NCBI GenBank assembly: GCA_963769765.1
Contig: CAVYNA010000002.1
Location: forward strand, 1 to 64,000
Reading direction: 5' to 3'
Source: Bog-756 sp963769765
GTDB lineage: Bacteria > Actinomycetota > Acidimicrobiia > Acidimicrobiales > RAAP-2
DNA length: 64,000 nucleotides
Positions 34,119-43,323 of this stretch are shown here, in pieces (the first letter of the stretch is position 1; each line of letters starts with the position of its first letter). The notes below the pieces were generated by a model that did not search any database, was not told where the DNA came from, and saw nothing but the letters and a program-made list of their open reading frames with translations. Both the position numbers and the translations under genes were made by a program.

Positions 34119-35057
34119 TCACGTGAGTGGGGGCGGGACACCTTGTGCGCTGGCTGAAAGCGTGGGATCCCAGTCGCAGACGGTGCAGGCGTGGGCGATG
34201 ACGGAGCGGCCGAACTGCAGCGCAGTGGCATGCGGATCGGAGCTGGAGATCACGTCGTCCCATTCGAGCAGGAATTCGCCGAGCTCGGCGCTCCACCGGG
34301 CCTCCGACGGAGAGATCGTGGCCGCTGCGAGGCCGGACGGGGCCGGCGCGGCGAACCCGAAGAACGCGGCACGGGGATGACGAGGGTCCCCCGGCCACCA
34401 CCCGACCTCGATCTGCTGCGCGTTCGCCGAGTTGCGCATGATGAACTCCGAGGACGGCGGGTCTGCGGGCTGCCCGGAGAAGAGGCTCACCGCCAGGTCG
34501 AAGCTGCCCCACCAGGCGTTGACCGGGCTGGACCGGCCGCGGTAGGGGGCGCGGAGCTCCGCCAGCACCAGGGCGGCCCGGGTGGCGGCGGCGAAGTAGG
34601 CGGCCACCTGGGTCTGGTCGTAGGTCGCGTGCTCGGCGTCCTCGTCGAGCGGGACGCTCCAGGGCACCTCTTGGGGCAGGGGGTTGAGGTGCACCTCTCC
34701 GACGAGTCCCCTGATGCCGTCGAGGACGTCGCGGGTCACCGCGCCGACGGCCCGGTGCGGCGTCAGGGGAATCCGAGCCAGCCGGCCGTCGCTGTGCTCG
34801 AGCACCGCCGCATGGATGCGGAGATCCAGAGCGACGACCAGGGCGCCCGAACCGTCGGGTGCAGGCAGCGGTGCGGTCTCCCAGCCGCGGGCGGTGAGGC
34901 GGAGCGCCGCATGTTGCAGCTGTGGCTCGGGCGGCGCCAGGGCGGCCGCCAGCTTGCCGAGCACCTGCGTCAGCGCGTGCAACGTGTCGCAGGTGGCGCT
35001 CCACGAGTCGTAGGGCAGTGCGGGCCAACCGGGGCGAGGTGCTGACGTGTTCACCAC
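34119..35057 (-). CDS. DUF5996 family protein
   Basis: 312 aa, soluble. WPALPYDSWSATCDTLHALTQVLGKLAAALAPPEPQLQHAALRLTARG, the LDLRIHAAVLEHSDGR strand and the VNAWWGSFDLAVSLFSG / GWWPGDPRHPRAAFFGFAAPAP blocks (quoted in part) are typical of DUF5996. Function is unknown. Aromatic and histidine residues are conserved, which would fit a small-molecule pocket, but this is inference. Two consecutive GTG codons follow GGAGACC; either may be the start. Confidence 0.75.
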   Translation of the reverse strand: MVNTSAPRPGWPALPYDSWSATCDTLHALTQVLGKLAAALAPPEPQLQHAALRLTARGWETAPLPAPDGSGALVVALDLRIHAAVLEHSDGRLARIPLTPHRAVGAVTRDVLDGIRGLVGEVHLNPLPQEVPWSVPLDEDAEHATYDQTQVAAYFAAATRAALVLAELRAPYRGRSSPVNAWWGSFDLAVSLFSGQPADPPSSEFIMRNSANAQQIEVGWWPGDPRHPRAAFFGFAAPAPSGLAAATISPSEARWSAELGEFLLEWDDVISSSDPHATALQFGRSVIAHACTVCDWDPTLSASAQGVPPPLT

Positions 35058-35423
35058 GGTCTCCTTTCGCTCGACAGGATCGATGCGACTCCGGCTCGTC
35101 CGGCCGGTGGCCGGGGACGGCTGCTCCGGCCGGGTCGGCGACCGGGGCTCGACTGCGAGGCTATGCGCGTGGCCTCACGGCGCAGTCCGGGCCAGCTGGC
35201 GTGACACTCCGGCACGCCCGGAGAGGAACGGGGCCAGCGGACCTACGCTGGCTCGGGCGTGGACCAGGTGGGAACGCCCTTCGTGGTCCCTGAGGCGGAA
35301 GGAGCCGGCTCCGATCCGGTCGTCGAGCTTCCCGGGAGGTCAGATGCATCAGTTCGCGCTGGTCCACGTCGGAGCCGAGCGCCGGGCGGAAGTGGCGGGC
35401 GCCTTACCGAACGCGTCCGTCGC
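35058..35423. other. Non-coding gap between divergent DUF5996 and RibD-like genes
   Basis: 366 bp. No open frame has a convincing protein, and no RNA gene or strong dyad is seen. The region presumably holds promoters for both divergent genes. Confidence 0.5.
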
Positions 35424-36185
35424 ATGAGGGCGCTCATCCCTCGCTCGGCCTCCGATGTCGATCTCACCGGTGCCTACGCGATCGCGGCCGGCGTCGGCGA
35501 TCACCGGCCCTTCGTGCGGTGCAACATGATCTCGAGCCTCGACGGAGCAGTCGCGGTCAATGGCCGCTCCGGCATGCTCGGAGGACCGGCGGACGGGCGG
35601 GTCTTCGAGGTCCTGCGGTCGTTGGCCGACGTCGTGCTGGTCGGTGGTGGCACGGCCCGAGCCGAAGGCTACGGACCGGTCCGGCTCAGCGGTGAGCTCC
35701 GGGCACAGCGCCGGACGCGGGGTCTCTCGGAGGTGCCACCGCTCGCGATCGTCACCGGGTCGGGCAATCTCGACTGGTCGTCGCCGCTGTTCACCGAGGC
35801 CGAGGCCCGACCGATCGTCGTCACGACCGCCGGCCTGGACGACGCAGTACGGTCGCGCGCCGAGCAGGTCGCCGACTTCGTCGTCGCGGGGGATCGCCGC
35901 GTGGACATTCGCCAGGTGCTCGAGCACTTCCACCGCACCGGGTACCGCTCGGTCCTCCTCGAGGGCGGGCCAGCGCTCAACGCCGACGTGGTGCGTTGCG
36001 GGCTGCTCGACGAGCTCTGCCTCACCGTCTCGCCCCGGCTCGTCGCCGGCTCCGGTCCCCGTGTCCTCGCCGGACCTGAGCTCTCCCGCCCGCTCGAGCT
36101 CGACGTCGTGCACCTCCTCGAGGAGGACGGCTTCTTCTTCTACCGGTTGGCGGTTCCCGCTGGAAGCGCACCGCCGAGCGGATAA
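35424..36185 (+). CDS. Pyrimidine reductase-family protein (RibD C-terminal domain)
   Basis: 253 aa dihydrofolate-reductase-like fold: RPFVRCNMISSLDGAVAVNGRSG (start strand), VLVGGGTARAEGYGPVR, RSVLLEGGPALNADVVRCGLLDELCLTVSPRL (quoted piecewise). This is the riboflavin-pathway reductase domain without the deaminase. It may reduce the ribosyl side chain of the pyrimidine intermediate, but many such paralogues act elsewhere and no other rib gene is nearby. In actinobacteria a copy of this type often carries the family name only. Confidence 0.83.
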   Translation: MRALIPRSASDVDLTGAYAIAAGVGDHRPFVRCNMISSLDGAVAVNGRSGMLGGPADGRVFEVLRSLADVVLVGGGTARAEGYGPVRLSGELRAQRRTRGLSEVPPLAIVTGSGNLDWSSPLFTEAEARPIVVTTAGLDDAVRSRAEQVADFVVAGDRRVDIRQVLEHFHRTGYRSVLLEGGPALNADVVRCGLLDELCLTVSPRLVAGSGPRVLAGPELSRPLELDVVHLLEEDGFFFYRLAVPAGSAPPSG

Positions 36186-36243
36186 AGGCGGTCGCGATCG
36201 CGTGTCCGATCCGGCGATCGGGCGGCGTTGCGATGGCATTCCG

Positions 36244-37248
36244 TCAGGCGCCGGTCGGGTCGACCTTGCCGATCGTCCGCAACCACGACGCGGTGCGGAG
36301 GAGTCCGTCGTCGAGACCGATGGGATCGTACCCGAGCCGCTTATAGGTCTTCGACTGCTTCAGGTCGGTGCGCGGTGTCCGCACGGCGGCCTGCTTCCGA
36401 GCGATCGCCAGCAGCGTGGGGCCGAAGAACTCGAGCAGCTCCGGATCGTCCGACGGTGCCACGTCTTCGACGTGGTGGTCGACTCCCGCCAGCTCGCAGA
36501 TGCGGTTGCACGCAGCGGCGGTGCTCACCACGTCCTCGGGTTGACCGTCGAGCATGTAGCGCTCACCGGAGACCCCGCGGTCGAGGGCCAGGATGCATCC
36601 CCTCGCGATGTCCTCGCCGAACACCCAACTGACCGGAAACGTCAGGTAGCGGGTGATTCGGCCGCGGAGTGCCGACAAGAGCACCCGGTTGAAGCTGGTC
36701 CGGCCGAGCGCATTGGTGACCACCGGCGACGGACCGAAGATGGCCCCCGGGTGCGTGGTGACCACGTCCTGCCCGGCCGCCGCCCGGGACATCGCGTCTT
36801 CGAAGGCCGCCATCTTGGTGATCGTGTAGGGATCCGAGCTCGGCTGCTCCGACACCGGGGCGTCCTCGCGGTCGAGACCACCGGCCGTGTCGAAGAACGT
36901 CCCCGTGCTGACCGCGACCACCCGGCGGAAGCCGAGCGCCCCGGCGGCGTCGAGGACGTGCTTCGTTCCCTGCACATTGACCGCTTCGAAGTCCGGCAGG
37001 TGCTGACTGGCACCACCGAGGAGGGCCGCGCAATGGATCGCGGCATCAGCACCCGTTCCAGCGCGTCGGACGTCATCGGCGGCGGTGATGTCACCGCGGA
37101 CGATGTCGACCCCCAGCGCCTCGAGAGGCTCCGTGTCGGCACCAGGCCGGGCCAAGGCGCGCACGTCGTCGCCGCGCTCGATCAGGAGCTTGCAGATGTT
37201 GGCACCCGCCAGCCCGGTCGCACCGGTGACGAAGATCGTCTCGCTCAT
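36244..37248 (-). CDS. NAD-dependent epimerase/dehydratase (extended SDR)
   Basis: 334 aa. ETIFVTGATGLAGANICKLL is the NAD loop of extended SDRs. The catalytic Tyr-Lys pair appears as YTITK, with AVSTGTFF carrying the Ser/Thr. The C-terminal substrate domain is typical of 3beta-hydroxysteroid or dihydroflavonol-type reductases. The gene overlaps the upstream CMD gene by 4 nt, so they are co-translated. The substrate is unknown. Confidence 0.85.
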   Translation of the reverse strand: MSETIFVTGATGLAGANICKLLIERGDDVRALARPGADTEPLEALGVDIVRGDITAADDVRRAGTGADAAIHCAALLGGASQHLPDFEAVNVQGTKHVLDAAGALGFRRVVAVSTGTFFDTAGGLDREDAPVSEQPSSDPYTITKMAAFEDAMSRAAAGQDVVTTHPGAIFGPSPVVTNALGRTSFNRVLLSALRGRITRYLTFPVSWVFGEDIARGCILALDRGVSGERYMLDGQPEDVVSTAAACNRICELAGVDHHVEDVAPSDDPELLEFFGPTLLAIARKQAAVRTPRTDLKQSKTYKRLGYDPIGLDDGLLRTASWLRTIGKVDPTGA

Positions 37249-37832
37249 GCCGACGCGTGCTGCCCGGCCTCGGAGCGAGCCGCGTCCACCTGGTCGGGGC
37301 TGTACGGAATCACCGGTTGGCTCGTGCCGAAGACGTCGAGGGTGTGGATGAACCGGTGGAGCCCCATGGTGCTGGCACAGGTGAAGCCGAGCTCCACTAT
37401 CTGGGCCGCGGTGAAGACCGTTCCAAGCTCGCGGTAGACCTCGTCGTCGATCGCGTGGTGATCGGCAGAGAGCAGGTCGAGGAAGTCGACGGCCAGGCGC
37501 TCCTGCTCGGTCAACTGCGAGTCCCCGGGCGAGAGCAGACAGGCGACGTCCTCGTCGGTGATCGAGTCGTGCTTGCGGGACTGCATGCAGGGCTGACACT
37601 CGCCGAGCTGCGCGCTGCGGATCCGGATGAGCTCGACGATCCGCGCGCCGAGCAGGCTCTGTTTTCCCATGAACCCGCGTGCCGCGCTGGTCATCTGCAG
37701 CTGCATCGTCTTGTAGGCGAAGATCTGCAGCGGGACCGGGGTGGCGTAGGTTCCGTCGGCGACGCCGTCCTCGATGATCCTCCGCGACTCTTCGGCAAGC
37801 TGGTCCAACGGGATGGGCTCTATCCTGGGCAT
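37245..37832 (-). CDS. Carboxymuconolactone decarboxylase-family (AhpD-like) protein
   Basis: 195 aa. The central helix carries ELIRIRSAQLGECQPCMQSRKHD: a CxxC pair, with Glu upstream and Arg/His downstream, as in AhpD-like CMD proteins. Members decarboxylate gamma-carboxymuconolactone or act as peroxidase partners using the CxxC. The histidine is two positions further than in AhpD, so the peroxidase role is uncertain. It is coupled to the downstream epimerase gene. Confidence 0.83.
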   Translation of the reverse strand: MPRIEPIPLDQLAEESRRIIEDGVADGTYATPVPLQIFAYKTMQLQMTSAARGFMGKQSLLGARIVELIRIRSAQLGECQPCMQSRKHDSITDEDVACLLSPGDSQLTEQERLAVDFLDLLSADHHAIDDEVYRELGTVFTAAQIVELGFTCASTMGLHRFIHTLDVFGTSQPVIPYSPDQVDAARSEAGQHASA

Positions 37833-37910
37833 GTCAACCTGGTTTCGGTCGGTGCAGCGCTGGGTGGTGCCGTCCCCTCGACGATAACAAGGGCGGGTGC
37901 GGTTGTGTCC

Positions 37911-38711
37911 ATGGATCCGGCATCGGTACTGCTGACCGACCAGGTGGCCGTCGTGACCGGGGGTGGTGCCGGGATCGGACGGGGGATCGCCCGGGCCTTC
38001 GCGGCGTTCGGAGCCTCCGTTGCCATCTGGGAGCGCGACCCCGAGTCGGCGGAGTCGGCCGCCGAGGAGATCGGGGGGCTCGGCCTCGTGACCGACGTCC
38101 GTGATTCGACCGAGGTCGACACCGCACTCGCCCGGACGACCACCGAGCTCGGGCCCGTGCGAATCCTGGTCAACAACGCCGGCGGTGTCTTCTTCTCGCC
38201 GATGCTGGAGACGTCCGAAAACGGCTGGGACGCGCTCTACCGGGCGAACCTCAGACATGTGATCCTGTGCACCCAGCGGGTTGCCCGGTCGATGGTCGAA
38301 GCGGGGTCCGGCGGGAGCATCATCAACGTGACCTCGATCGAGGGCGTCCGGGCCGCACCTGGCTACGCGGCCTATGCCGCTGCGAAGGCCGGTGTCATCA
38401 ACTTCACGAAGACCGCCGCGCTCGAGCTGGCCCCCCACGGCATCCGGGTGAACGCGTTGGCCCCCGACATCACGCTGACCGAGGGCATGGTGTCCGTGGC
38501 GCCGCCCGGAGCCGAGGAGCGTTTCGGCTTCACGGTGCCCATGGGTCGCGCAGGTCACGTCGACGAGATGGGAGGTGCCGCCGTCTTCCTGGCCGGCTCG
38601 ATGTCGAGCTACGTGACCGGCCAGACCATCCACGTCGACGGTGGGACCCAGGCGTCGAGCGGGTGGTACCACCATCCGGACACCGGTTCCTACGTCCTCG
38701 GTCCCACCTGA
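37911..38711 (+). CDS. Short-chain dehydrogenase/reductase
   Basis: 266 aa SDR: TGGGAGIG, NNAGG, Ser in INVTSIEG and YAAAKAG. The C-terminus is YVTGQTIHVDGG plus a 20-residue tail. 3-Oxoacyl reductase-like in style. It is divergent from the CMD gene (78 bp between starts) and convergent with the next SDR. Confidence 0.87.
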   Translation: MDPASVLLTDQVAVVTGGGAGIGRGIARAFAAFGASVAIWERDPESAESAAEEIGGLGLVTDVRDSTEVDTALARTTTELGPVRILVNNAGGVFFSPMLETSENGWDALYRANLRHVILCTQRVARSMVEAGSGGSIINVTSIEGVRAAPGYAAYAAAKAGVINFTKTAALELAPHGIRVNALAPDITLTEGMVSVAPPGAEERFGFTVPMGRAGHVDEMGGAAVFLAGSMSSYVTGQTIHVDGGTQASSGWYHHPDTGSYVLGPT

Positions 38712-38745
38712 CCCGGGTCCCAGCCGACCCGGATGGTGCCGGGGC

Positions 38746-39540
38746 TCAGGCGTCGTCCTGTCCGGCAGAGCCCACATGGATCGACATGCCGCCGTCGATC
38801 GTGATCATCTGCCCCGTGATGTAGCGGGATTCGTCCGACGCGAGGAAGACGACGAGGTCGGCGACGTCCTGAGGCTCGCCGACGTAGGGCGTGAGGGTGG
38901 CGCGGCCGAGCCCGGTCACCATCGCGTCGGTCAGGTGGGCCCGCACGGCATCGGTCAGGATGAGGCCCGGGACGATGGTATTGACCCTCACCCCCTGCTT
39001 GCCGTGCGAGGTGGCCGCGTACATGGTGAGCGCGTTGACTCCTGCCTTGGAGACGCCGTAGGCGGTGCGGGTGCGGTCGCCCCTCAGCGATGCACCTGAG
39101 GACATGTTGATGATCGAGCCGCCGCCCCCTCTGACCATCTCCGGGATGACGTGCTTGCACAGCAGCATCTGACTGCGCAGGTTGACCGCGAGGGTCTGCT
39201 CCCACACATCGAGCGCGAGGTCGGTGACCTGGGTGTCGCGAGACAGGAACGTCGACTCGGTCAGGGCCGCGTTGTTGTGCAGCACGTCGACGCGACCGAA
39301 TCGTTCGACGGTCGCGTCGACCGTCGACCTCACCGCCGCCTCGTCGGAGAGATCGGCCACGACGCTGAATGCGGTGCCGCCTGCCGCTCCGATCGCCGTC
39401 GCGACCTCGTCCGCCCGGTCGCCGTCGACGTCGACGATGGCGACCGAGCCACCTTCCCGTGCGATCGCCCGCCCGGTGGCCGAACCGATCCCACCGGCTC
39501 CGCCCGTCACGATCGCCGCCTTGCCGTCCAGTCTCCCCAC
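38746..39540 (-). CDS. Short-chain dehydrogenase/reductase
   Basis: 264 aa SDR: TGGAGGIG, HNNAALT (variant of NNAG), Ser in INMSSGAS and YGVSKAG, ending YITGQMITIDGG. It resembles mycofactocin-coupled or cyclohexanol-type SDRs, but no mycofactocin genes are in the window. The substrate is unknown. Confidence 0.87.
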   Translation of the reverse strand: MGRLDGKAAIVTGGAGGIGSATGRAIAREGGSVAIVDVDGDRADEVATAIGAAGGTAFSVVADLSDEAAVRSTVDATVERFGRVDVLHNNAALTESTFLSRDTQVTDLALDVWEQTLAVNLRSQMLLCKHVIPEMVRGGGGSIINMSSGASLRGDRTRTAYGVSKAGVNALTMYAATSHGKQGVRVNTIVPGLILTDAVRAHLTDAMVTGLGRATLTPYVGEPQDVADLVVFLASDESRYITGQMITIDGGMSIHVGSAGQDDA

Positions 39541-39692
39541 GGTCAGTGATCCGATGCGGGCTCGAGCACGCCGTGACGCTACCGCTGCCGGCGTGACGAT
39601 CCCGGTCTCGATCCTTGCGGTCGCAACTACGATGGACCTCGCAGGCTGTTGCCTGACGGTTGGACCTCCGTTTCGACAGGAAGTAGGTGGGC

Positions 39693-40139
39693 ATGGGTGA
39701 CGCAGACACCGGGCAAGCCGATCAGGTGCCGTCGGTCAACGACTGGAACGCGCAGATCATCGACGAGTTTCGTGCCAACGGAGGCAAGGTGGGGGGGAGC
39801 TTCGAGGGTGCCCCGGTGCTCCTCCTCCACACCACCGGAGCCAAGTCCGGCCTCGAACGGGTCAACCCGATGATGTACCTGAACGAAGGCGGGAAGCTCT
39901 ACGTCTTCGCCTCGAAAGCCGGCGCGGACACCGACCCTGACTGGTACCGCAACCTCGTGGCGAACCCCGCGGTCACCGCGGAGATCGGCTCCGACACGAT
40001 CGACGCGACTGCCGCTCCGGTGGACGGTGCGGAACGGGATCGGATCTACTCCATCCAGGCCGAGCGGTTCCCCGGTTTCGCCGAGTACCAGGCCAAGACG
40101 AGCCGCGTGATCCCGGTGGTGGAGCTCGTCAGGGCGTAG
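39693..40139 (+). CDS. Deazaflavin (F420)-dependent nitroreductase-family protein (Ddn-like)
   Basis: 148 aa split-barrel protein. FRANGGKVGGSFEGAPVLLL and HTTGAKSGLERVNPMMYL are the F420-contacting blocks of Ddn/DDN-like enzymes, followed by DPDWYRNLVANPAVTAEIG. The family reduces quinones or lipids with F420H2. AGGAAG lies 8 nt before this ATG; a GTG two codons earlier is also in frame. Confidence 0.87.
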   Translation: MGDADTGQADQVPSVNDWNAQIIDEFRANGGKVGGSFEGAPVLLLHTTGAKSGLERVNPMMYLNEGGKLYVFASKAGADTDPDWYRNLVANPAVTAEIGSDTIDATAAPVDGAERDRIYSIQAERFPGFAEYQAKTSRVIPVVELVRA

Positions 40140-40173
40140 GCCGGCTGGACCAACGGTCCGGTCCCCCGGCGGC

Positions 40174-40191
40174 GCCGGGGCATGCCCCGGC
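40174..40191 (+). terminator. GC-rich hairpin after the Ddn-like gene
   Basis: GCCGGGG-CATG-CCCCGGC is a perfect 7-bp GC-rich stem with a 4-nt loop, 34 nt after the stop codon. There is no T-run. It lies before the tetR promoter and would insulate the catabolic operon. Confidence 0.5.
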
Positions 40192-40241
40192 AGGGCTCAC
40201 CTCTTCCCTGATCGCTTCATCAGGTACTTGATATTTTACTG

Positions 40242-40251
40242 ATCATGTGAT
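40242..40251. promoter_or_regulatory. Short palindrome at the tetR/catabolic operon promoter
   Basis: ATCATGTGAT is a 4-bp dyad with a 2-nt centre, ending where the -10 (TAGGCT, 40252-40257) begins. It may be part of the operator of the adjacent TetR protein. Confidence 0.35.
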
Positions 40252-40257
40252 TAGGCT
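40252..40257 (+). promoter_or_regulatory. -10 hexamer TAGGCT for tetR
   Basis: TAGGCT ends 6 nt before the GTG start of the regulator gene, suggesting a leaderless transcript. Confidence 0.45.
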
Positions 40258-40263
40258 GCTCCG

Positions 40264-40893
40264 GTGATACAGACGGCATCGGCACGGTCGCCCAGGCCAT
40301 CGGCCGATCCGACGAGGGAGCGCATCCTCGACGCCGCGCTCGACGTGTTCGCGGAGCGATCCTTCGAGGGGGCGAGCACGCGGGAGATTGCGTCGCGCGC
40401 CGGCGTGACGCAACCGCTGCTGAACTACCACTTCAAGAACAAGGTCGACCTCTGGCGGGCGGCCGTCGACCGGCTGTTCGCGTCGCTCACGTCGACGCTC
40501 ACCGATCGCTTCCGGGGGCTCCGAGGAGTCGACGACGTCACCACCATGCGGTTGATCATCCGTGAGTTCGTCTACTTCTCCGCCCGGAACCCCCAGCTGC
40601 ACCGGATCATCACCGGGGAGTGCAAATCGGATGGTCCCCGAATGGACTGGCTCGTCGATCGTCACATCCGCCCGGTCTACGAGGAGACCGTGGCCCGGCT
40701 CGCACGCCTCACGGAGCAGGGGCTTCTCCCGGCCATTCCGGCTGCCCACCTGTACTACATCGTGACCGGCGCCGGCCCGACGATGTTCGTCCTCGGCCCG
40801 GAGTGCCGCCGGTTGACAGGTCTCGACCCCACGGCCGACGACGTCATCGAGGCTCATGCCGACGCCCTCATCGAGCTCTTGTTCGGCACCTGA
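40264..40893 (+). CDS. TetR-family regulator of the ring-cleavage operon
   Basis: 209 aa. The N-terminal helix-turn-helix (RERILDAALDVFAERSFEGASTREIASRAGVTQPLLNYHFKNK, broken over 3 helices) is typical of TetR. The C-terminal ligand domain is CerR/TetR_C-like with IITGECKSDGPRMDWLVD. It is the first gene before seven catabolic genes on the same strand, 19 nt from the next, so it likely senses the aromatic substrate or an intermediate. Confidence 0.88.
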   Translation: MIQTASARSPRPSADPTRERILDAALDVFAERSFEGASTREIASRAGVTQPLLNYHFKNKVDLWRAAVDRLFASLTSTLTDRFRGLRGVDDVTTMRLIIREFVYFSARNPQLHRIITGECKSDGPRMDWLVDRHIRPVYEETVARLARLTEQGLLPAIPAAHLYYIVTGAGPTMFVLGPECRRLTGLDPTADDVIEAHADALIELLFGT

Positions 40894-40912
40894 GGAAGAA
40901 GGGACTGACCGC

Positions 40913-41803
40913 ATGCGACACGACATCGAGATCGCCTATGTCGGCATCGAGGTGCCCGATCCATCCTCGTTGACCGAGTTCTTCGGGAACGTGATCGGGC
41001 TCGTCCCCGGCGAGCCGTCTGACGGCGGCGCGCCGACATGGCGCAACGACGACAAGGTCCATCGGGTGATCCTGCAGCCTGGCCCGGTCAACGACGCCGT
41101 CTTCGTCGGCTTCGAGGCGACGGATGCCAAGTCGTTCGAGGCCGTTGTCGCACACGCCCGGGCGGCCGGCTACGAGCTCGCCGTGGGCAGCGACGACGAC
41201 CTGAAGTCCCGCCGGGTCGAGCGCATGGTGCGCGCCAGCGCCCCCTGGGGCACCGACGTCGAGCTGGTTCTCGGGCTCGAGCCGGCCATGACGCCGTTCT
41301 CGTCCCCACTGGTGCCGGGCGGGTTCCTCACCGAGGGAGTCGGCTTCGGGCACACGGTGTTCGCCACCACCGCCTTCGAGGAGTCCCACGCCTTCTTGGT
41401 CGACGGGCTGGGACTGGCCCAGTCCGACTGGCTCGAGATGGAGATCGCCGAGGGGATCGAGCTCGAGGTCCGCTTCTACCACTGCAACTCCCGGCACCAC
41501 ACCGTGGCGCTGGCCAAGGCGCCGTTCGACCTGCCGCAGACGCTGCACCATTTCATGGTCGAGACCAACACCCGCGACGACGTCGGCACAGCGTTCGACC
41601 GCGCATGGGCGACCGAGCTGGCGATCCCCAACGGCCTGGGCCGTCATGACAACGACGGGATGTTCAGCTTCTACGTCCAGAGCCCGGCCGGCTTCCTCGT
41701 CGAGGTCGGCTACGGCGGGCGGGTCGTCACCGAGGTCTGGGACGACAACCGCCGCTACGACCGGATCAGTGCCTGGGGTCACCAGCCGCTGCGGCAGGGA
41801 TGA
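40913..41803 (+). CDS. Type I extradiol ring-cleavage dioxygenase (BphC/HsaC-like, VOC fold)
   Basis: 296 aa, the length of two-domain extradiol dioxygenases. Iron ligands fall at H147 (VGFGHTVF), H213 (LHHFMVE) and E264 (FLVEVGYGG). H195/H196 and Y254 match the catalytic His and Tyr of BphC. It would open a catechol-type ring next to a hydroxyl. The N-terminal domain has no metal set, as usual. GAGGAAGAAGGG precedes the ATG. The stop overlaps the next start (ATGA). Confidence 0.9.
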   Translation: MRHDIEIAYVGIEVPDPSSLTEFFGNVIGLVPGEPSDGGAPTWRNDDKVHRVILQPGPVNDAVFVGFEATDAKSFEAVVAHARAAGYELAVGSDDDLKSRRVERMVRASAPWGTDVELVLGLEPAMTPFSSPLVPGGFLTEGVGFGHTVFATTAFEESHAFLVDGLGLAQSDWLEMEIAEGIELEVRFYHCNSRHHTVALAKAPFDLPQTLHHFMVETNTRDDVGTAFDRAWATELAIPNGLGRHDNDGMFSFYVQSPAGFLVEVGYGGRVVTEVWDDNRRYDRISAWGHQPLRQG

Positions 41804-43323
41804 CCGAGGTGCGTGACGTCGATGCGGACGTGGCCGTCGTCGGGTACGGGCCGGTGGGCACGACCTTGGCCATCCTGCTCGCCCAGCTCGGTCGGCGCGT
41901 GGTGGTCCTCGAACGCCAGCCGGCTCCCTACCTCCTGCCGAGGGCCGTGCACCTCGACCACGAGGTCGCGCGCATCCTCCAGTCCTGCGGGATCGGGGCG
42001 GGACTGTGCGACATCAGCGAGCCGGCCCATGTCTACGAGTGGCGCAACGCCACCGGGACGACGCTCCTGCGGTTCGGCCGCAAGGGCGACAGTGCGTCGG
42101 GTTGGCCCGAGTCGTTGATGTTCAACCAGCCGGCCCTCGAGGCGCTGCTCGGCGAGCGGGCCAGGGAGCTGTCGAACATCAGCCTCCGGCGTGGGTTCGG
42201 GGTGACCGCCATCGGCCACGAGGGCGAGGGGCTCGTGGTGCGAAGCAGCGACGGCGCGGAGGTCCGGGCCGAGTATGTGGTGGGCTGCGACGGGGCGAAC
42301 AGCACCGTCCGGAGCCTGGCCGGGCTGCCCGTGCACGACCTGGGCTTCTTCTTCGACTGGCTCATCGTCGACGTCGTCCTCGACCAGCCGCGGGTGTTCG
42401 ACCCGATCAACGTGCAGATCTGCGACCCGGCCCGCCCGACCACGGCGGTCTCGGGTGGCCCCGGACGGCGCCGGTGGGAGTTCATGCGCCTTCCCCACGA
42501 GAGCCTCGAGGAGCTCAACGACGTGTCCCGTGCCTGGGAGCTGCTCGCCCGCTGGGACGTCAACCCCGGCAACGCCCGGCTGGAGCGCCACGCCGTCTAC
42601 ACCTTCCGGGCCCGGTACGCCGAGCGCTGGCGCGACGGTCCGGTCTTCCTGGCCGGCGACGCGGCCCACCTGACGCCGCCCTTCGCCGGCCAGGGCCTGT
42701 GTGCGGGGGTCCGCGACGCGGCCAACCTGGCGTGGAAGCTGGACCTCGTGCTGCGCGGCCTGGCCGACGACGCGCTCCTCGACACCTACCAACTAGAGCG
42801 ACTCCCGAGTGCGCGCCAGGCCATCGAGTTCGCCATGGAGCTCGGCAAGGTGATCTGTGTCCCGGATCCCGATGAAGCGGCAGCCCGCGACGTGGCCATG
42901 GCTGCAGCGGTCGGTCCCGATCCGATCGAGGCACCGGCACTCCCGGGGATCGACGGAGGGCTCGTGCACCCCAGTGCCCCCCATGCGGGAGAGCTGTTCG
43001 TGCAGGGATCCTTCGACGGACGCCCGTTCGACGACGTGCACGGCGTCGGTTGGCGGCTGGTCACGGTCGCCGACGACGTCGGCGGACTCGATGACGGCGC
43101 ACGCGCGTTCTTCGAGTCGATCGGCGGCCGGGTCGTGGCGCTGGTCGACCCCCATTCGACCTATGGACGCTGGTTCGCCGACCACGACACCACCTACGCC
43201 CTGCAGCGACCCGACTTCCACCTCTACGGCTCGGCCACCTCCGCATCCGGCGCGACCTCGTTGATCGGGGATCTGCGTGGCCGCCTGTCGTCCGTCCACA
43301 CCCTTGAAGGAGCACCGAAGTGA
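41800..43323 (+). CDS. FAD-dependent aromatic hydroxylase (MhpA/PheA-like)
   Basis: 507 aa group A flavoprotein monooxygenase: GYGPVGTTLAILLAQLG (ADP-binding), VGCDGANSTVR (DG motif) and FLAGDAAHLTPPFAGQGLCAG (GD motif binding the flavin ribose). It fits 3-(3-hydroxyphenyl)propionate hydroxylase-type enzymes that make a catechol from a phenol, the substrate needed by the dioxygenase just upstream. Both ends overlap neighbouring genes by 4 nt. Confidence 0.9.
   Translation: MTEVRDVDADVAVVGYGPVGTTLAILLAQLGRRVVVLERQPAPYLLPRAVHLDHEVARILQSCGIGAGLCDISEPAHVYEWRNATGTTLLRFGRKGDSASGWPESLMFNQPALEALLGERARELSNISLRRGFGVTAIGHEGEGLVVRSSDGAEVRAEYVVGCDGANSTVRSLAGLPVHDLGFFFDWLIVDVVLDQPRVFDPINVQICDPARPTTAVSGGPGRRRWEFMRLPHESLEELNDVSRAWELLARWDVNPGNARLERHAVYTFRARYAERWRDGPVFLAGDAAHLTPPFAGQGLCAGVRDAANLAWKLDLVLRGLADDALLDTYQLERLPSARQAIEFAMELGKVICVPDPDEAAARDVAMAAAVGPDPIEAPALPGIDGGLVHPSAPHAGELFVQGSFDGRPFDDVHGVGWRLVTVADDVGGLDDGARAFFESIGGRVVALVDPHSTYGRWFADHDTTYALQRPDFHLYGSATSASGATSLIGDLRGRLSSVHTLEGAPK

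Noticed and set aside
33732..34157. Plus-strand gene opposite the UBP zinc-finger gene
   Set aside because: The minus-strand frame has a complete zinc finger with conserved Cys/His; the plus frame is its antisense shadow.
35047..35427. Plus-strand gene between DUF5996 and the RibD-like gene
   Set aside because: Composition is that of GC-rich random sequence and it would overlap the start of the RibD-like gene.
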